A stretch of 11,008 nt of DNA from Armatimonadota bacterium (GTDB lineage Bacteria > Armatimonadota > DTGP01 > JAHWJO01). Below the pieces are notes generated by a model. That model did not search any database, had not been told where the DNA came from, and saw only the letters and a list, made by a program, of their open reading frames with translations. This document shows positions 1-7,523 of the stretch, one piece after another. Both the position numbers and the translations under genes were made by a program. The stretch's first letter is position 1; each line of letters starts with the position of its first letter. The stretch lies in NCBI GenBank assembly GCA_019348365.1, contig JAHWJO010000106.1:1-11008 (forward strand). Direction: 5' to 3'.

Positions 1-29
1 AGAGACGCAGAGACGCAGAGGCGCAGAGA
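1..29. repeat. 8-nt tandem repeat at window edge
   Basis: Three and a half copies of the 8-mer agagacgc (third copy agaggcgc) run from the window edge. The array may continue to the left. I see no reading frame through it. Similar purine-rich tandem octamers are, from memory, scattered between genes in several large environmental bacterial genomes; that comparison is not checked. Confidence 0.75.
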
Positions 30-51
30 ACCCCTGAACCCCTTTTGAACC

Positions 52-78
52 ACAAAGGACGCAAAGGACACAAAGAAA
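52..78. repeat. 9-nt tandem repeat (acaaaggac type)
   Basis: Three consecutive 9-mers: acaaaggac (52-60), gcaaaggac (61-69) and acaaagaaa (70-78). It abuts the 77-176 palindrome, so two different short repeat types are packed next to each other before the ABC exporter genes. Confidence 0.65.
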
Positions 79-176
79 CCCATAAACCGCAGATGAACGC
101 GGATACATGCAGATGAGGATCACCTATCCTCCGATCTGTGTTCATCCGTGTTTATCTGTGGTTCCATTCATGGGTT
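77..176. repeat. Imperfect 100-nt palindromic intergenic repeat
   Basis: Nested inverted repeats share one centre: outer arms aacccat (77-83) and atgggtt (170-176), middle arms of about 30 nt (85-114 and 134-163) that pair with several mismatches, and perfect inner arms gaggat (115-120) and atcctc (126-131) around a 5-nt loop. The middle arms carry the words cagatgaac and gttcatc. I associate these with a palindromic repeat common between genes in Armatimonadota, Planctomycetota and Verrucomicrobiota genomes; this is from memory. It could form a long RNA or cruciform hairpin upstream of the exporter operon. Nothing further is apparent in 177-264 apart from the ribosome binding site before 265. 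Confidence 0.75.
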
Positions 177-264
177 ATCCGCGAGGATCCGCGTTGAAAT
201 CCGTGTGCCGCAGGCCCGCGTCCCATTCACCCACTCATCCAATATTATCCTCTGGAGTGACTGC

Positions 265-999
265 ATGCTCGTTGTGGAGAACCTGACCAAGTACTACCGC
301 CGCCACCTCGCTGTGGATGATCTCAGCTTCCATGTGAACGCCGGGGAGATCGTGGGGCTGCTCGGCCCGAACGGCGCGGGCAAGACGACGGTGCTGCGGA
401 GCATCTGCGGCATTCTCAAGCTCTCCTCCGGGCGCGTCACCATCGCCGGTCACAACCTTCAGGAACAGGAGATCGACGCGAAGCGCTCCATCGCGTTCGT
501 GCCGGAGGTCCCCAACCCGTACGAGCTGCTCACCGTCCGAGAACACCTCCGGTTCGTGGCGATGGCCTACGGCGAGACGGAAGACCTGGAGAGCCGGATG
601 GACGCGCTGCTCGACCGGCTGGACCTCTCCGAGAAGTCCGACGCGCTCGTCCTCACCCTCTCGAAAGGGATGAAGCAGAAGCTGGCAGTCGCATGCGGGT
701 TCATCCATAACGCGCAGGTCCTCCTCTTCGACGAGCCGCTCATCGGGATCGACCCCAAGGGGCAGCGGGAGCTGCGGACGATGATCGAGGCCGCGCGGGA
801 CGAAGGCCGGGCGGTCCTCATCAGCACCCACCTCCTCGACACGGCGGAGCGCCTCTGCGACCGCGTGATGATCCTCATGCGCGGCAGGAAGGTCGTGGAA
901 GGGACGCTGGCGGAGATTCAGGATCGCGTCCAGTTCGGGGAGGACGCCCGCCTGGAAGACATGTTCCTCCACCTCACCGAAACCACGAATGAGTTTTGA
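265..999 (+). CDS. ABC transporter ATP-binding protein (exporter type)
   Basis: A 244-residue nucleotide-binding subunit that would hydrolyse ATP to drive the permease encoded just downstream, on the cytoplasmic face of the membrane. Visible motifs: Walker A GPNGAGKTT (residues 34-42, Lys40), signature LSKGMKQK (from 132), Walker B LLFDEP with Asp156/Glu157, and the switch His189 in ISTHLLD. At the Q-loop position the glutamine is replaced by Glu81 (FVPEVPN), a variant seen in ABC-2 exporter ATPases. I chose ATG 265 because GGAG at 254-257 sits 7 nt upstream and the protein then begins with the usual MLVVENLTKYY. A longer in-frame start at 148 would translate the palindromic repeat and is unlikely. 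The last two codons and stop (gag ttt tga) belong to the left arm of an inverted repeat, so the natural C-terminus may have been altered. The transported substrate is unknown. Confidence 0.93.
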   Translation: MLVVENLTKYYRRHLAVDDLSFHVNAGEIVGLLGPNGAGKTTVLRSICGILKLSSGRVTIAGHNLQEQEIDAKRSIAFVPEVPNPYELLTVREHLRFVAMAYGETEDLESRMDALLDRLDLSEKSDALVLTLSKGMKQKLAVACGFIHNAQVLLFDEPLIGIDPKGQRELRTMIEAARDEGRAVLISTHLLDTAERLCDRVMILMRGRKVVEGTLAEIQDRVQFGEDARLEDMFLHLTETTNEF

Positions 1000-1092
1000 A
1001 TTTTAAGTTTTGAGTTCTGAATTAAGGACGCGTGAAGGAGGGAAAATGTCGGGCAGGAGGGGGTTCAACTCAAAACTCAACGCTCAAAACTC
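991..1092. repeat. Inverted repeat between exporter ATPase and permease
   Basis: The left arm has gagttttga (991-999) and agttttgagtt (1006-1016) with 6 nt between them. The right arm has the exact complements aactcaaaact (1067-1077) and tcaaaactc (1084-1092), also with 6 nt between them. The transcript could fold into a stem of about 20 matched pairs with an internal loop, enclosing a loop of about 50 nt. The left arm starts inside the ATPase gene and provides its stop codon. The AT-rich arms contrast with the GC-rich genes on both sides, which suggests an inserted repeat rather than native spacer. Confidence 0.85.
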
Positions 1093-1095
1093 AAC

Positions 1096-1108
1096 CTTGG
1101 GTTCCAAG
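1096..1108 (+). promoter_or_regulatory. Small hairpin next to the permease start codon
   Basis: cttgg (1096-1100) and ccaag (1104-1108) are perfectly complementary around a 3-nt loop and end 2 nt before ATG 1111. No good Shine-Dalgarno sequence is visible there. The hairpin could limit ribosome access to the permease start, or it could be chance. Confidence 0.35.
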
Positions 1109-1110
1109 AG

Positions 1111-2838
1111 ATGAGGGCGCTCTTCTTCCTGATCACGCGCCAGTGGAAGGGCGCGATTACGAATACGCTCCGCTCCGGCATCCGCACGCTGTTCGGGATT
1201 CTGGGGGTCGCCTGGATCTTCGGCCACATCACGCTGGGAATCATCACCGTGTCCCATGGGAGAGAGCTTCCCTTCCAGCCCGTCCTCCCGCTCCCCGTCA
1301 TTCAGGCGGTCCTCCTCTTCATGCTCGCGCTCCCCGCCTACGCCGTCCTCCTGGAGGGTTTCAAGGGCGGGCTCGTCACGTTCACAGCAGCGGACGTGGA
1401 CTTCCTCTTCTCGATGCCGCTGCCCCAGCGGCTCGTGCTGGCGTTCCGCCTCGTGCTGCAATCGGCGCAGTTGCTCGGCTGGATCACGCTGGGGACGCTG
1501 GGGATCTCCCCGTACCTCGCCCAGCTGATCGGCGCGAACGTCTGGGACCTGATCTGGCGGGGCATCGTCGCCACCTTCCTCTGCTTCCTCTTCCTCCTCA
1601 GCATCGCTCATGCCGTCTACATCCTCTACGCCTACCGGATCCGGGCATCGGAGCGGCTGAACCTGGCGGTGAAGGCCTTCGGCATCCTCGGGATCTCGTT
1701 CCTCCTCTTCCTCGTCGCGCAGGATGCGATGACCGGCGAGACCCCGTGGCAACAGGCGGTGCGGGTCTTCAATCACCCCGTCGTCCGCGCGCTGCTCTTC
1801 CCGGTGACGCTCGCGACCGATCTCATCATGAGCGCGCACCCGCTCTACGAAGAGCGGACGATGAGCCGCCTACTCCTCCTGCTGGCGCTTGGCGTGGGGG
1901 GAGTCCTCGCCATGCTCGGGCAGCGGGAGAACGTCTACGAGCCGTCGCTGGGGGTGAGCCTGCGGAAGTCCCGGCTCCGCAACGCGTTTCGCTCCGGGGG
2001 GATCTCCGCCGCGCGGATGGAGATGATCCGGGAAGGCCAATGGAAAGGGGGGTCGGGAGGGCTGGCGTTGCCGGACCTGGGGCCGGGGTGGCGGGCGCTG
2101 GTCTGGAAGAGCCTCCAAATCTGGCTGCATGCCCCATGGACGGGCCTGTTCGTCATCACGCTCGTCGCAGTAGGAATCCCGTTGCTGCTGTACCGCTATC
2201 TGCCGGCGGAAGGCCGGATGGTCGTCGTCGTCGCCCCGGCAATGGTCTGGGTGTACATCACCTGGATGGCGGGGGTCGGGGTGTTCCAGCAGATCCGCAA
2301 CGAGCTGTCGCAGGGAGATTTTCTCAAACTGCTCCCGCTCCCGGCGTGGCAGGTCGTGCTCGGCCTGGTGTTCATCCCAATCGGGGCGTACACCGTGACG
2401 CTCTGGGTGTCGCTGGCAGCGTTCGGGATCCTGTTCCGGGAGATCCCCCAGCCGATCCTCGGGCCGCTGGCGGTGCTGGGGCCGCTGATGATGGCGGCGC
2501 TCTCCCTTTATCACGCGATGGTGGCGTTCCTGTTCCCCCGCAAGAAGGACCCGATGAGCCAGTTGTTGGCGGGGCTGCTGATGATGCCGGGATGGGGCAT
2601 CTTCCTCTTCCTGCCCATCACGCTCGGCGTACTGGTGTTCACGGCGCTCGTGAACGTCTCGTTCCGGCAGCCCTTCGGGCTTCAACAGGCGTGGCAGGAC
2701 CCCGAAACCCGCTCCATCCTCTACAGCGCGCTGACCGTCTCGACCGGGACGCTCGCGCTGGCCTACGCGGTCGCCCTCGGCCTGCTGCTCTGGCTGGCGG
2801 GGTCGTCGTTCCGCGCCTACAGCCCGGCGGAAGAGTGA
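1111..2838 (+). CDS. ABC exporter permease, large polytopic membrane protein
   Basis: A 575-residue, very hydrophobic protein with many predicted membrane segments (for example residues about 27-47, 58-80, 110-135, 150-175 and several in the C-terminal half). The segment around residues 91-110 reads FTAADVDFLFSMPLPQR. It resembles the VDFLF-x-x-P hallmark of the putative ABC exporter family (Pfam ABC_export) that pairs with single ABC-2-type ATPases. With the ATPase 111 nt upstream it should form a complete exporter, substrate unknown. ATG 1111 is the first in-frame start and gives a plausible cytoplasmic N-terminus (MRALFFLITRQWKG). It lacks a strong Shine-Dalgarno, and a small hairpin abuts it. 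The product is bigger than classic ABC-2 permeases (about 250-400 aa), consistent with a duplicated or fused permease. Function as transporter is likely; the substrate cannot be inferred. Confidence 0.85.
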   Translation: MRALFFLITRQWKGAITNTLRSGIRTLFGILGVAWIFGHITLGIITVSHGRELPFQPVLPLPVIQAVLLFMLALPAYAVLLEGFKGGLVTFTAADVDFLFSMPLPQRLVLAFRLVLQSAQLLGWITLGTLGISPYLAQLIGANVWDLIWRGIVATFLCFLFLLSIAHAVYILYAYRIRASERLNLAVKAFGILGISFLLFLVAQDAMTGETPWQQAVRVFNHPVVRALLFPVTLATDLIMSAHPLYEERTMSRLLLLLALGVGGVLAMLGQRENVYEPSLGVSLRKSRLRNAFRSGGISAARMEMIREGQWKGGSGGLALPDLGPGWRALVWKSLQIWLHAPWTGLFVITLVAVGIPLLLYRYLPAEGRMVVVVAPAMVWVYITWMAGVGVFQQIRNELSQGDFLKLLPLPAWQVVLGLVFIPIGAYTVTLWVSLAAFGILFREIPQPILGPLAVLGPLMMAALSLYHAMVAFLFPRKKDPMSQLLAGLLMMPGWGIFLFLPITLGVLVFTALVNVSFRQPFGLQQAWQDPETRSILYSALTVSTGTLALAYAVALGLLLWLAGSSFRAYSPAEE

Positions 2839-2943
2839 TCCCACAACCCGAACGGGCATGGCAATAGACGGGTATCATAAGCTGGGGAGAACAAAAAAGA
2901 ATAGAAAATGAGAAGCGGGGACGGTTCAGAAAGCGAGGAGCGT

Positions 2944-3528
2944 ATGTCGGCGATAATGGAGCGCCATCAGAAGTCATCTCCGGAGCGATACCGGTTTAGC
3001 ACGGACGATTACGAGCGGATGATCGAGGCGGGCATCCTGACGGAAGACGAGCGCCTGGAGTTGATCGAGGGGGAGATATTACACATGAGTCCGATTGGAA
3101 AACTCCATGTCCTGGTTGTGACCCGTCTCACTTATCTCCTGATTCGCAACGCCGGGGATCGGTGGGTCGTCTGGACGCAGAACCCGATTCGCCTGAGCGA
3201 TTCTACCGAGCCCCAGCCGGACATGGCCTTGATCCGGCCCCGCGAAGGGTTTTTCGGGGACGATCTCCCCACCCCCGCCGACGTGCTGCTGATCATCGAA
3301 GTCTCCGATACGACGTTGGAGTTCGACCGAACGACCAAGCTGAGGCTCTACGCGGAGGCCGGAATCCCCGAATTCTGGATCGTGGACCTGACGACGGACA
3401 CGATTTGGGTCTATGCCCGGCCGGAAGAAGGAGAATACCGGGACAGCCGATCATTCCGGCGCGGCGATACCGTTTCCTCGCCCACGCTGCCGGATCTTGC
3501 CCTCAAAGTGGAGGAGATCCTTGGATGA
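2944..3528 (+). CDS. Uma2 family (DUF820) PD-(D/E)XK nuclease-fold protein
   Basis: A 194-residue protein with the Uma2 layout: an N-terminal segment ending LTEDERLELIEGEILHMSPIG, then QPDMALI with Asp93, LLIIEVSDTT with Glu119, and KLRLYAEAGIPEFWIVD beginning at Lys132. Asp93, Glu119 and a following Lys are the candidate catalytic set of the PD-(D/E)XK fold, so the nuclease core looks intact. The biological role of this family is unsettled; it is multicopy in Cyanobacteria, Chloroflexota and similar genomes. I favour ATG 2944 because AGGAG (2936-2940) precedes it, although the 3-nt spacing is short. ATG 2908 in the same frame would add 12 residues but has no good ribosome site. The next gene overlaps its stop by 8 nt, so the two are probably co-transcribed. 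Confidence 0.9.
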   Translation: MSAIMERHQKSSPERYRFSTDDYERMIEAGILTEDERLELIEGEILHMSPIGKLHVLVVTRLTYLLIRNAGDRWVVWTQNPIRLSDSTEPQPDMALIRPREGFFGDDLPTPADVLLIIEVSDTTLEFDRTTKLRLYAEAGIPEFWIVDLTTDTIWVYARPEEGEYRDSRSFRRGDTVSSPTLPDLALKVEEILG

Positions 3529-4471
3529 CCTGACGACCGCCGCGAGGACAGCGGACTCCCCCGGCGAGCAGCGGCGACTCCGCACCCGCGAGTCTCTGGA
3601 GGGGCTGTCGCTCGGCGACGCCTTCGGAGAGCGTTTCAACTTCGACCTGCAGCAGATCGCCCGCATGTTTCGCACCCGCGAGCTGCCGGAAGGGCCGTGG
3701 AAATACACCGACGACACCGAGATGGCGCTCTCCGTCGTGAAGGTGCTCTTCGAGTGCGGCGGCATCGATCAGGACCGGCTGGCGGAAAGCTTCGCTGAAC
3801 GGTTCGACCCCCGGCGGGCTTACGGCGAAGCCGCATGTCACCTTCTCGCGCGGGTTCGCTTTAAGCATCCCTGGCGCACGGAAGCCAGGCAGTTATTCAA
3901 TGGTGCGGGGTCATGCGGCAACGGCGCGGCGATGCGCGTGGCCCCGCTCGGCGCTTACTTCGCGGACGACCTCGATGCCGTCGCGGAGCAGGCCGCGCTC
4001 TCGGCGGAAGTGACCCACGCCCACCCCGAAGGGATCGCCGGGGCAGTGGCGGTGGCGGTCGCGGCGGCGTGGGCCATCCGGCTGCGGGGGGCGGACCCCC
4101 TCCCGCGCGGCGCCGATTTCCTCGATCTCCTTCTCCCTCACCTGCCGGACAGCTTCGTGCGGCGGAAGGTGGAAGAGGCCCGGTCGATCCCACGGGAGAA
4201 GCACGTCATCCAAGCGATTCGGGCGCTGGGAAACGGGACGGCGGTCACCGCGCAGGACACGGTGCCGTTCGTGCTCTGGTGCGCGGCCCAGCATCTCGAC
4301 CATTTCGAAGATGCGATGTGGCTCACCGCGAGCGGGTTCGGAGATGTGGACACGAACTGCGCGATGGTCGGCGGGATCGTGGCGGCCCATGTGGGGGCGG
4401 CGGGACTGCCCCCGGAGTGGCTGGAACGGCGTGAGTCCTTGCCGGACTGGCCCTTCAACACCAACCTCTGA
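3521..4471 (+). CDS. ADP-ribosylglycohydrolase (DraG/ARH) family protein
   Basis: A 316-residue protein of the ADP-ribosylglycohydrolase fold, a family whose members remove ADP-ribose from proteins or small molecules using two metal ions. Family motifs run in order: ESLEGLSLGDAFGE near the N-terminus, YTDDTEMAL with Thr63-Asp64-Asp65, NGAAMRVAPLG from Asn134, and GDVDTNCAMVGGIVAAH with Asp275 and Asp277. These Asp/Thr residues are the expected dinuclear Mg ligands, so activity is plausible; the substrate is unknown. I take TTG 3521 as the start: GGAGGAG (3510-3516) lies 4 nt upstream, no ATG or GTG is better placed, and the frame then overlaps the Uma2 stop by 8 nt. A longer in-frame start at 3413 would overlap Uma2 by over 100 nt and is disfavoured. 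The exact start remains the weakest part of the call. Confidence 0.88.
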   Translation: MDDLTTAARTADSPGEQRRLRTRESLEGLSLGDAFGERFNFDLQQIARMFRTRELPEGPWKYTDDTEMALSVVKVLFECGGIDQDRLAESFAERFDPRRAYGEAACHLLARVRFKHPWRTEARQLFNGAGSCGNGAAMRVAPLGAYFADDLDAVAEQAALSAEVTHAHPEGIAGAVAVAVAAAWAIRLRGADPLPRGADFLDLLLPHLPDSFVRRKVEEARSIPREKHVIQAIRALGNGTAVTAQDTVPFVLWCAAQHLDHFEDAMWLTASGFGDVDTNCAMVGGIVAAHVGAAGLPPEWLERRESLPDWPFNTNL

Positions 4472-4495
4472 TAGGTGTTCCCCCGCTAAAAAGGA

Positions 4496-4540
4496 CTCCG
4501 CCTGCCTATCGAGAAAACCTCTCAGAATCAACAGGCGGAG
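4496..4540 (+). terminator. Stem-loop after the glycohydrolase gene, no T-run
   Basis: ctccgcctg (4496-4504) is an exact inverted repeat of caggcggag (4532-4540) around a 27-nt loop. It lies in the 139-nt gap between the glycohydrolase and the binding-protein gene. No U-tract follows, so it is not a standard rho-independent terminator. It may protect the upstream 3' end or mark a repeat. The rest of 4472-4610 shows no convincing promoter. Confidence 0.4.
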
Positions 4541-4610
4541 ATCTGGATGTTACCATCCTCCCTCTCCGGGTCACGTCCTCCTCATACACAAACTGACTTT
4601 CCGTATCTTT

Positions 4611-5942
4611 ATGTCTCTCCGTTCCCTCCTTACCGGGCTGGCGGCCCTCGGACTCCTGGCGACGATCTGGTACAGCGAGCGCATCGTCGCGCCGGAGCGC
4701 ACCGAAGGCCCCGTCCGCATCACGTACTGGGAAAAATGGACCGGCTTCGAGGGCGACGCCATGCGCGCTGTCGTGGACGAGTTCAACCGCTCCCAGGATA
4801 AGGTCTTCGTCAACCTGCTGACGATCAGCGGCATCCAGGACAAGACGCTCCTCGCGGTGGCGGGGGGCAACCCGCCGGACGTGGCGGGCCTCTACGGCCC
4901 CAACGTCGCGCAGTACGCCGACGACCGCGCCATCCTCCCCCTCGACGATCTCTGCCGGAAATACGGCATCACCGCCGAGCAGTACATCCCCGCGTACTGG
5001 AATATCGGGTACTACAAGGGGCATGTGTACGCGCTCCCCACCACCCCCGCCTCGACCGCGCTCCACTACAACCGGGCGATGTTCCGGGAGGCCGGCCTGA
5101 ACCCCGACCGGCCCCCGCGCACCCTCGAAGAGATGGACGGATACGCGGAAAAAGTCTACCAGCGCGACCCTTCCGGGCGGCTCGTGCGTGCCGGGTTCAT
5201 GCCCAGCGAGCCGGGCTGGTGGAACTGGGGCTGGGGTTACCTGTTCGGGGGACGGCTGTGGGACGGCAAGTCGAAGATCACCGCCAACTCCCCCGAGAAC
5301 GTCCGCGCCTTCGAGTGGGTGCAGTCGTACTCCAGGAAGTACGGCGCAACGGAGCTTCAGCAGTTCCGGCAGGGGTTCGGCAACTTCTCCTCCCCGCAGA
5401 ATGCGTTCCTCGCACAGCAGGTGTCGATGGTGCTGCAGGGGGTCTGGATGTACAACTTCATCGACATGTACGCCCCGAAGCTCGACTGGCGGGCGGTTCC
5501 GTTCCCCCACCCCGCCGACCGGCCCGACCTCGCCAACTCGACGTACGTGGATGAGGACGTGCTCGTCATCCCGCGCGGCGCGAAGCACCCGGAGGAGGCG
5601 TTCCAGTTCATCCGGTTCGTGCAATCGCAGAAGGGGATGGAGATGCTCTGCATGGGCCAGCGCAAGCACACCCCTCTGGTGGAGGTGAGCGAGGAATTCC
5701 GAAAGAACCACCCGAACCCGTACATCGAGCTGTTCGCGGAATTGCCGAAGGGCAAGAACAACTACGCTCCGCCGCAGCTCGGCATCTGGCCGGAGTACCG
5801 CGCGGAGCTGACCAACGCCTTCGATGAGATCGCCCTGCTGAAGAAGACGCCGAAAGAGGCGCTTGATGCGGTGCAGGCGCGGATGCAGCCGATCATGGAC
5901 GACTACCTGAAGGTCCAGCGCCTGCGGGGGGAGGAGCATTGA
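4611..5942 (+). CDS. Extracellular solute (sugar)-binding protein of an ABC importer
   Basis: A 443-residue family 1 type carbohydrate-binding protein that would capture a sugar or oligosaccharide outside the membrane and hand it to the two permeases downstream. After a hydrophobic N-terminus (LLTGLAALGLLATIWYS) the mature part opens with VRITYWEKWTGFEGDAMRAVVDEFN, the usual first strand and helix. Further family-like stretches are LLAVAGGNPPDVAGLYG, YALPTTPASTALHYNR and a Trp-rich WWNWGWGYLFGG. There is no lipobox cysteine near the hydrophobic segment, so it is either cleaved by signal peptidase I or stays anchored by an uncleaved helix; a lipoprotein is unlikely. ATG 4611 gives a normal signal sequence, but no Shine-Dalgarno is visible and the preceding bases are pyrimidine-rich. 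The next gene overlaps the stop by 4 nt. The ligand is not predictable by eye. Confidence 0.92.
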   Translation: MSLRSLLTGLAALGLLATIWYSERIVAPERTEGPVRITYWEKWTGFEGDAMRAVVDEFNRSQDKVFVNLLTISGIQDKTLLAVAGGNPPDVAGLYGPNVAQYADDRAILPLDDLCRKYGITAEQYIPAYWNIGYYKGHVYALPTTPASTALHYNRAMFREAGLNPDRPPRTLEEMDGYAEKVYQRDPSGRLVRAGFMPSEPGWWNWGWGYLFGGRLWDGKSKITANSPENVRAFEWVQSYSRKYGATELQQFRQGFGNFSSPQNAFLAQQVSMVLQGVWMYNFIDMYAPKLDWRAVPFPHPADRPDLANSTYVDEDVLVIPRGAKHPEEAFQFIRFVQSQKGMEMLCMGQRKHTPLVEVSEEFRKNHPNPYIELFAELPKGKNNYAPPQLGIWPEYRAELTNAFDEIALLKKTPKEALDAVQARMQPIMDDYLKVQRLRGEEH

Positions 5943-6859
5943 GCCCGACCACCAACCTTCAGGGGGGCCGCAAGAAAAGCGTGGTGACCCGGCACGAGAC
6001 GCGGACGGCGCTGCTGTTCGCCTCGCCGTGGTTCATCGGGTTCACGGTGTTCCTGCTCTACCCGCTCCTGGCGTCCATCTATTACAGCTTCTGCGACTAC
6101 TCGGTGCTGCGGCGGCCCGTCTGGATCGGCCTGGACAACTACGCGAACCTGATGCGCGATGAAGTCTTCTGGATCGGCCTGAAGAACACGCTCTCCTACG
6201 CCGCGATGGCGCTGCCGTTCGGCCTGTTTGTGGCACTGGGGCTCGCGCTGCTGCTGAACGCGAAGGTGCGTGGGATGCCCGTCTACCGGACGGTCTTCTT
6301 CCTGCCTTCGCTCGTCCCGACGATCCCGCTCGCGGTACTCTGGCTCTGGGTGTTCAACGGGGAGCACGGTATCCTGAACACCGCATTGGGGTACCTCGGC
6401 GTCAAGGGGCCGAACTGGCTCGGCGACCCCACATGGTCGAAGCCCGCGCTGGCGCTGCTGGCGGTCTGGGGGTCGGGCAACGCGATGGTGATCTACCTCG
6501 CGGGCCTGCAGGACGTGCCGCAGGATCTGTACGAGGCGGCGGAGCTGGACGGAGCGGGCTGGTGGGCGAAGACCCGAACGGTCACGCTCCCCATGCTCTC
6601 GCCGATTATCCTGTTCAACCTGGTGCTGGGGATCATCGGGACGCTTCAGGTGTTCGCGGAGCCGTACGTGATGTTCCCCGGCGGCTCCCCCGCCCGTTCG
6701 ACCTACTTCTACACGATGTATCTCTTCGACAACGCCTTCCTGTACCACAAGATGGGGTACGCCTGCGCGATGGGGTGGATCATGTTCCTGATCATCCTCG
6801 CGCTGACGTACTTCGCGCTGCGGATCAGCGAGCGGCACGTCTACTACCGGGGGAGCTGA
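5939..6859 (+). CDS. Sugar ABC transporter permease, MalF/UgpA type
   Basis: A 306-residue inner-membrane permease with six or so membrane segments, starting at FASPWFIGFTVFLLYPLLASIYYSF. The cytoplasmic EAA loop that docks the ATPase is clear: EAAELDGAGWWAKTRTVTLP from Glu199. It would form half of the sugar channel with the MalG-like protein at 7739. The start is TTG 5939: its bases overlap the TGA of the binding-protein gene (ttga, 5939-5942), and a strong GGGGGGAGGAG (5926-5936) lies just upstream. This is typical translational coupling. Downstream GTG codons (about 5981) are alternatives that would remove a short polar N-terminus. No ATPase of the MsmX/UgpC/MalK class is encoded in the window. 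Confidence 0.93.
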   Translation: MSPTTNLQGGRKKSVVTRHETRTALLFASPWFIGFTVFLLYPLLASIYYSFCDYSVLRRPVWIGLDNYANLMRDEVFWIGLKNTLSYAAMALPFGLFVALGLALLLNAKVRGMPVYRTVFFLPSLVPTIPLAVLWLWVFNGEHGILNTALGYLGVKGPNWLGDPTWSKPALALLAVWGSGNAMVIYLAGLQDVPQDLYEAAELDGAGWWAKTRTVTLPMLSPIILFNLVLGIIGTLQVFAEPYVMFPGGSPARSTYFYTMYLFDNAFLYHKMGYACAMGWIMFLIILALTYFALRISERHVYYRGS

Positions 6860-6892
6860 TCCCGAAACCGGCAAGGCGAGAGAGGAGAGGAG

Positions 6893-7468
6893 ATGGCTCG
6901 ACCGGAAGAGATCCTGGCGTTCTGGTTCGGCGCGCCGGGGGAGGGGGGCTACGGGCAATATCGCGCGGAATGGTTCGGCCCGGCTCAGGAGTTCGACGAG
7001 GCGTTCCGACAGCGATTCGCGGAGGATTTCGAGAGGGCGGCGGCCGGCGAGCTTTCGGAGTGGGAGTCCACCCCCGAAGGGGCGCTCGCGCTGATCCTCC
7101 TGCTCGATCAGGGATCCAGCATGCTGTATCGGGGAGAGGGGAAGGCGTTCGCATCCGATGCGCTGGCGCTGCGGGTCGCGCGCGAGGCGATAGAGAAAGG
7201 CTACGACCGCCGGTTCCCCGACTTCCATCGCTGGTTCTTCTACCTGCCGTTCGAGCACAGCGAGGATCTGGCGGATCAGGAGTGCGCGGTGGAGCTTTTC
7301 AGCGGCCTGGAACCGAACGAGACCAACGCGCTGGGTGTGGAGTACGCGGTGCGCCACAAGCGGGTCATCGAGCGGTTCGGGCGCTTCCCCAACCGGAACG
7401 CCGCCCTGGGCCGGGAGAGCACCCCGGAGGAGCTGGAGTTTTTGGCGGGCCCCGACGCGCCGTATTGA
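6893..7468 (+). CDS. DUF924 family protein
   Basis: A 191-residue, probably cytoplasmic, all-helical protein of the DUF924 family (Pfam PF06041), whose function is not established. Family features are EEILAFWFG at the N-terminus, ALALILLLDQ (ending Asp72-Gln73), RGEGKAFASDALALRVAREAI, and FFYLPFEHSEDLADQE. As I recall the family, the motif after LLDQ is FPRN followed by a hydrophobic pair and RG. Here FPRN is replaced by Gly-Ser-Ser-Met (74-77) while Tyr79-Arg80-Gly81 is kept, so a normally invariant loop has diverged. ATG 6893 follows AGGAGAGGAG (6883-6892). It lies 33 nt after the MalF-like gene and before the MalG-like gene, in the middle of an importer locus, although nothing in the family suggests a transport role. 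Confidence 0.9.
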   Translation: MARPEEILAFWFGAPGEGGYGQYRAEWFGPAQEFDEAFRQRFAEDFERAAAGELSEWESTPEGALALILLLDQGSSMLYRGEGKAFASDALALRVAREAIEKGYDRRFPDFHRWFFYLPFEHSEDLADQECAVELFSGLEPNETNALGVEYAVRHKRVIERFGRFPNRNAALGRESTPEELEFLAGPDAPY

Positions 7469-7523
7469 TCTTCCGAGAAGCGTGAAAAGTCGGGGGTGAA
7501 ATGCGGGGGAGGGGCCTGCGGTT

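Noticed and set aside
1..176. Possible CRISPR array from the short repeats at the window start
   Set aside because: Units are 8-9 nt direct tandem copies without spacers plus one palindrome; no 25-37-nt repeats with unique spacers and no cas genes are present.
148..264. Upstream in-frame extension of the ABC ATPase to ATG 148
   Set aside because: It would translate the palindromic repeat, the extension looks unlike the family N-terminus, and ATG 265 has a well-placed GGAG.
1032..2867. Long open frame (611 codons) overlapping the exporter permease
   Set aside because: It is a Pro/Arg/Gly-rich shadow frame caused by high GC; the 1111-2838 frame has the hydrophobic pattern and family motif.
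5903..7357. Long minus-strand open frame of 484 codons opposite the MalF-like and DUF924 genes
   Set aside because: The translation is Arg/Glu/His-rich without domain signals and mirrors the codon bias of the two clear plus-strand genes.
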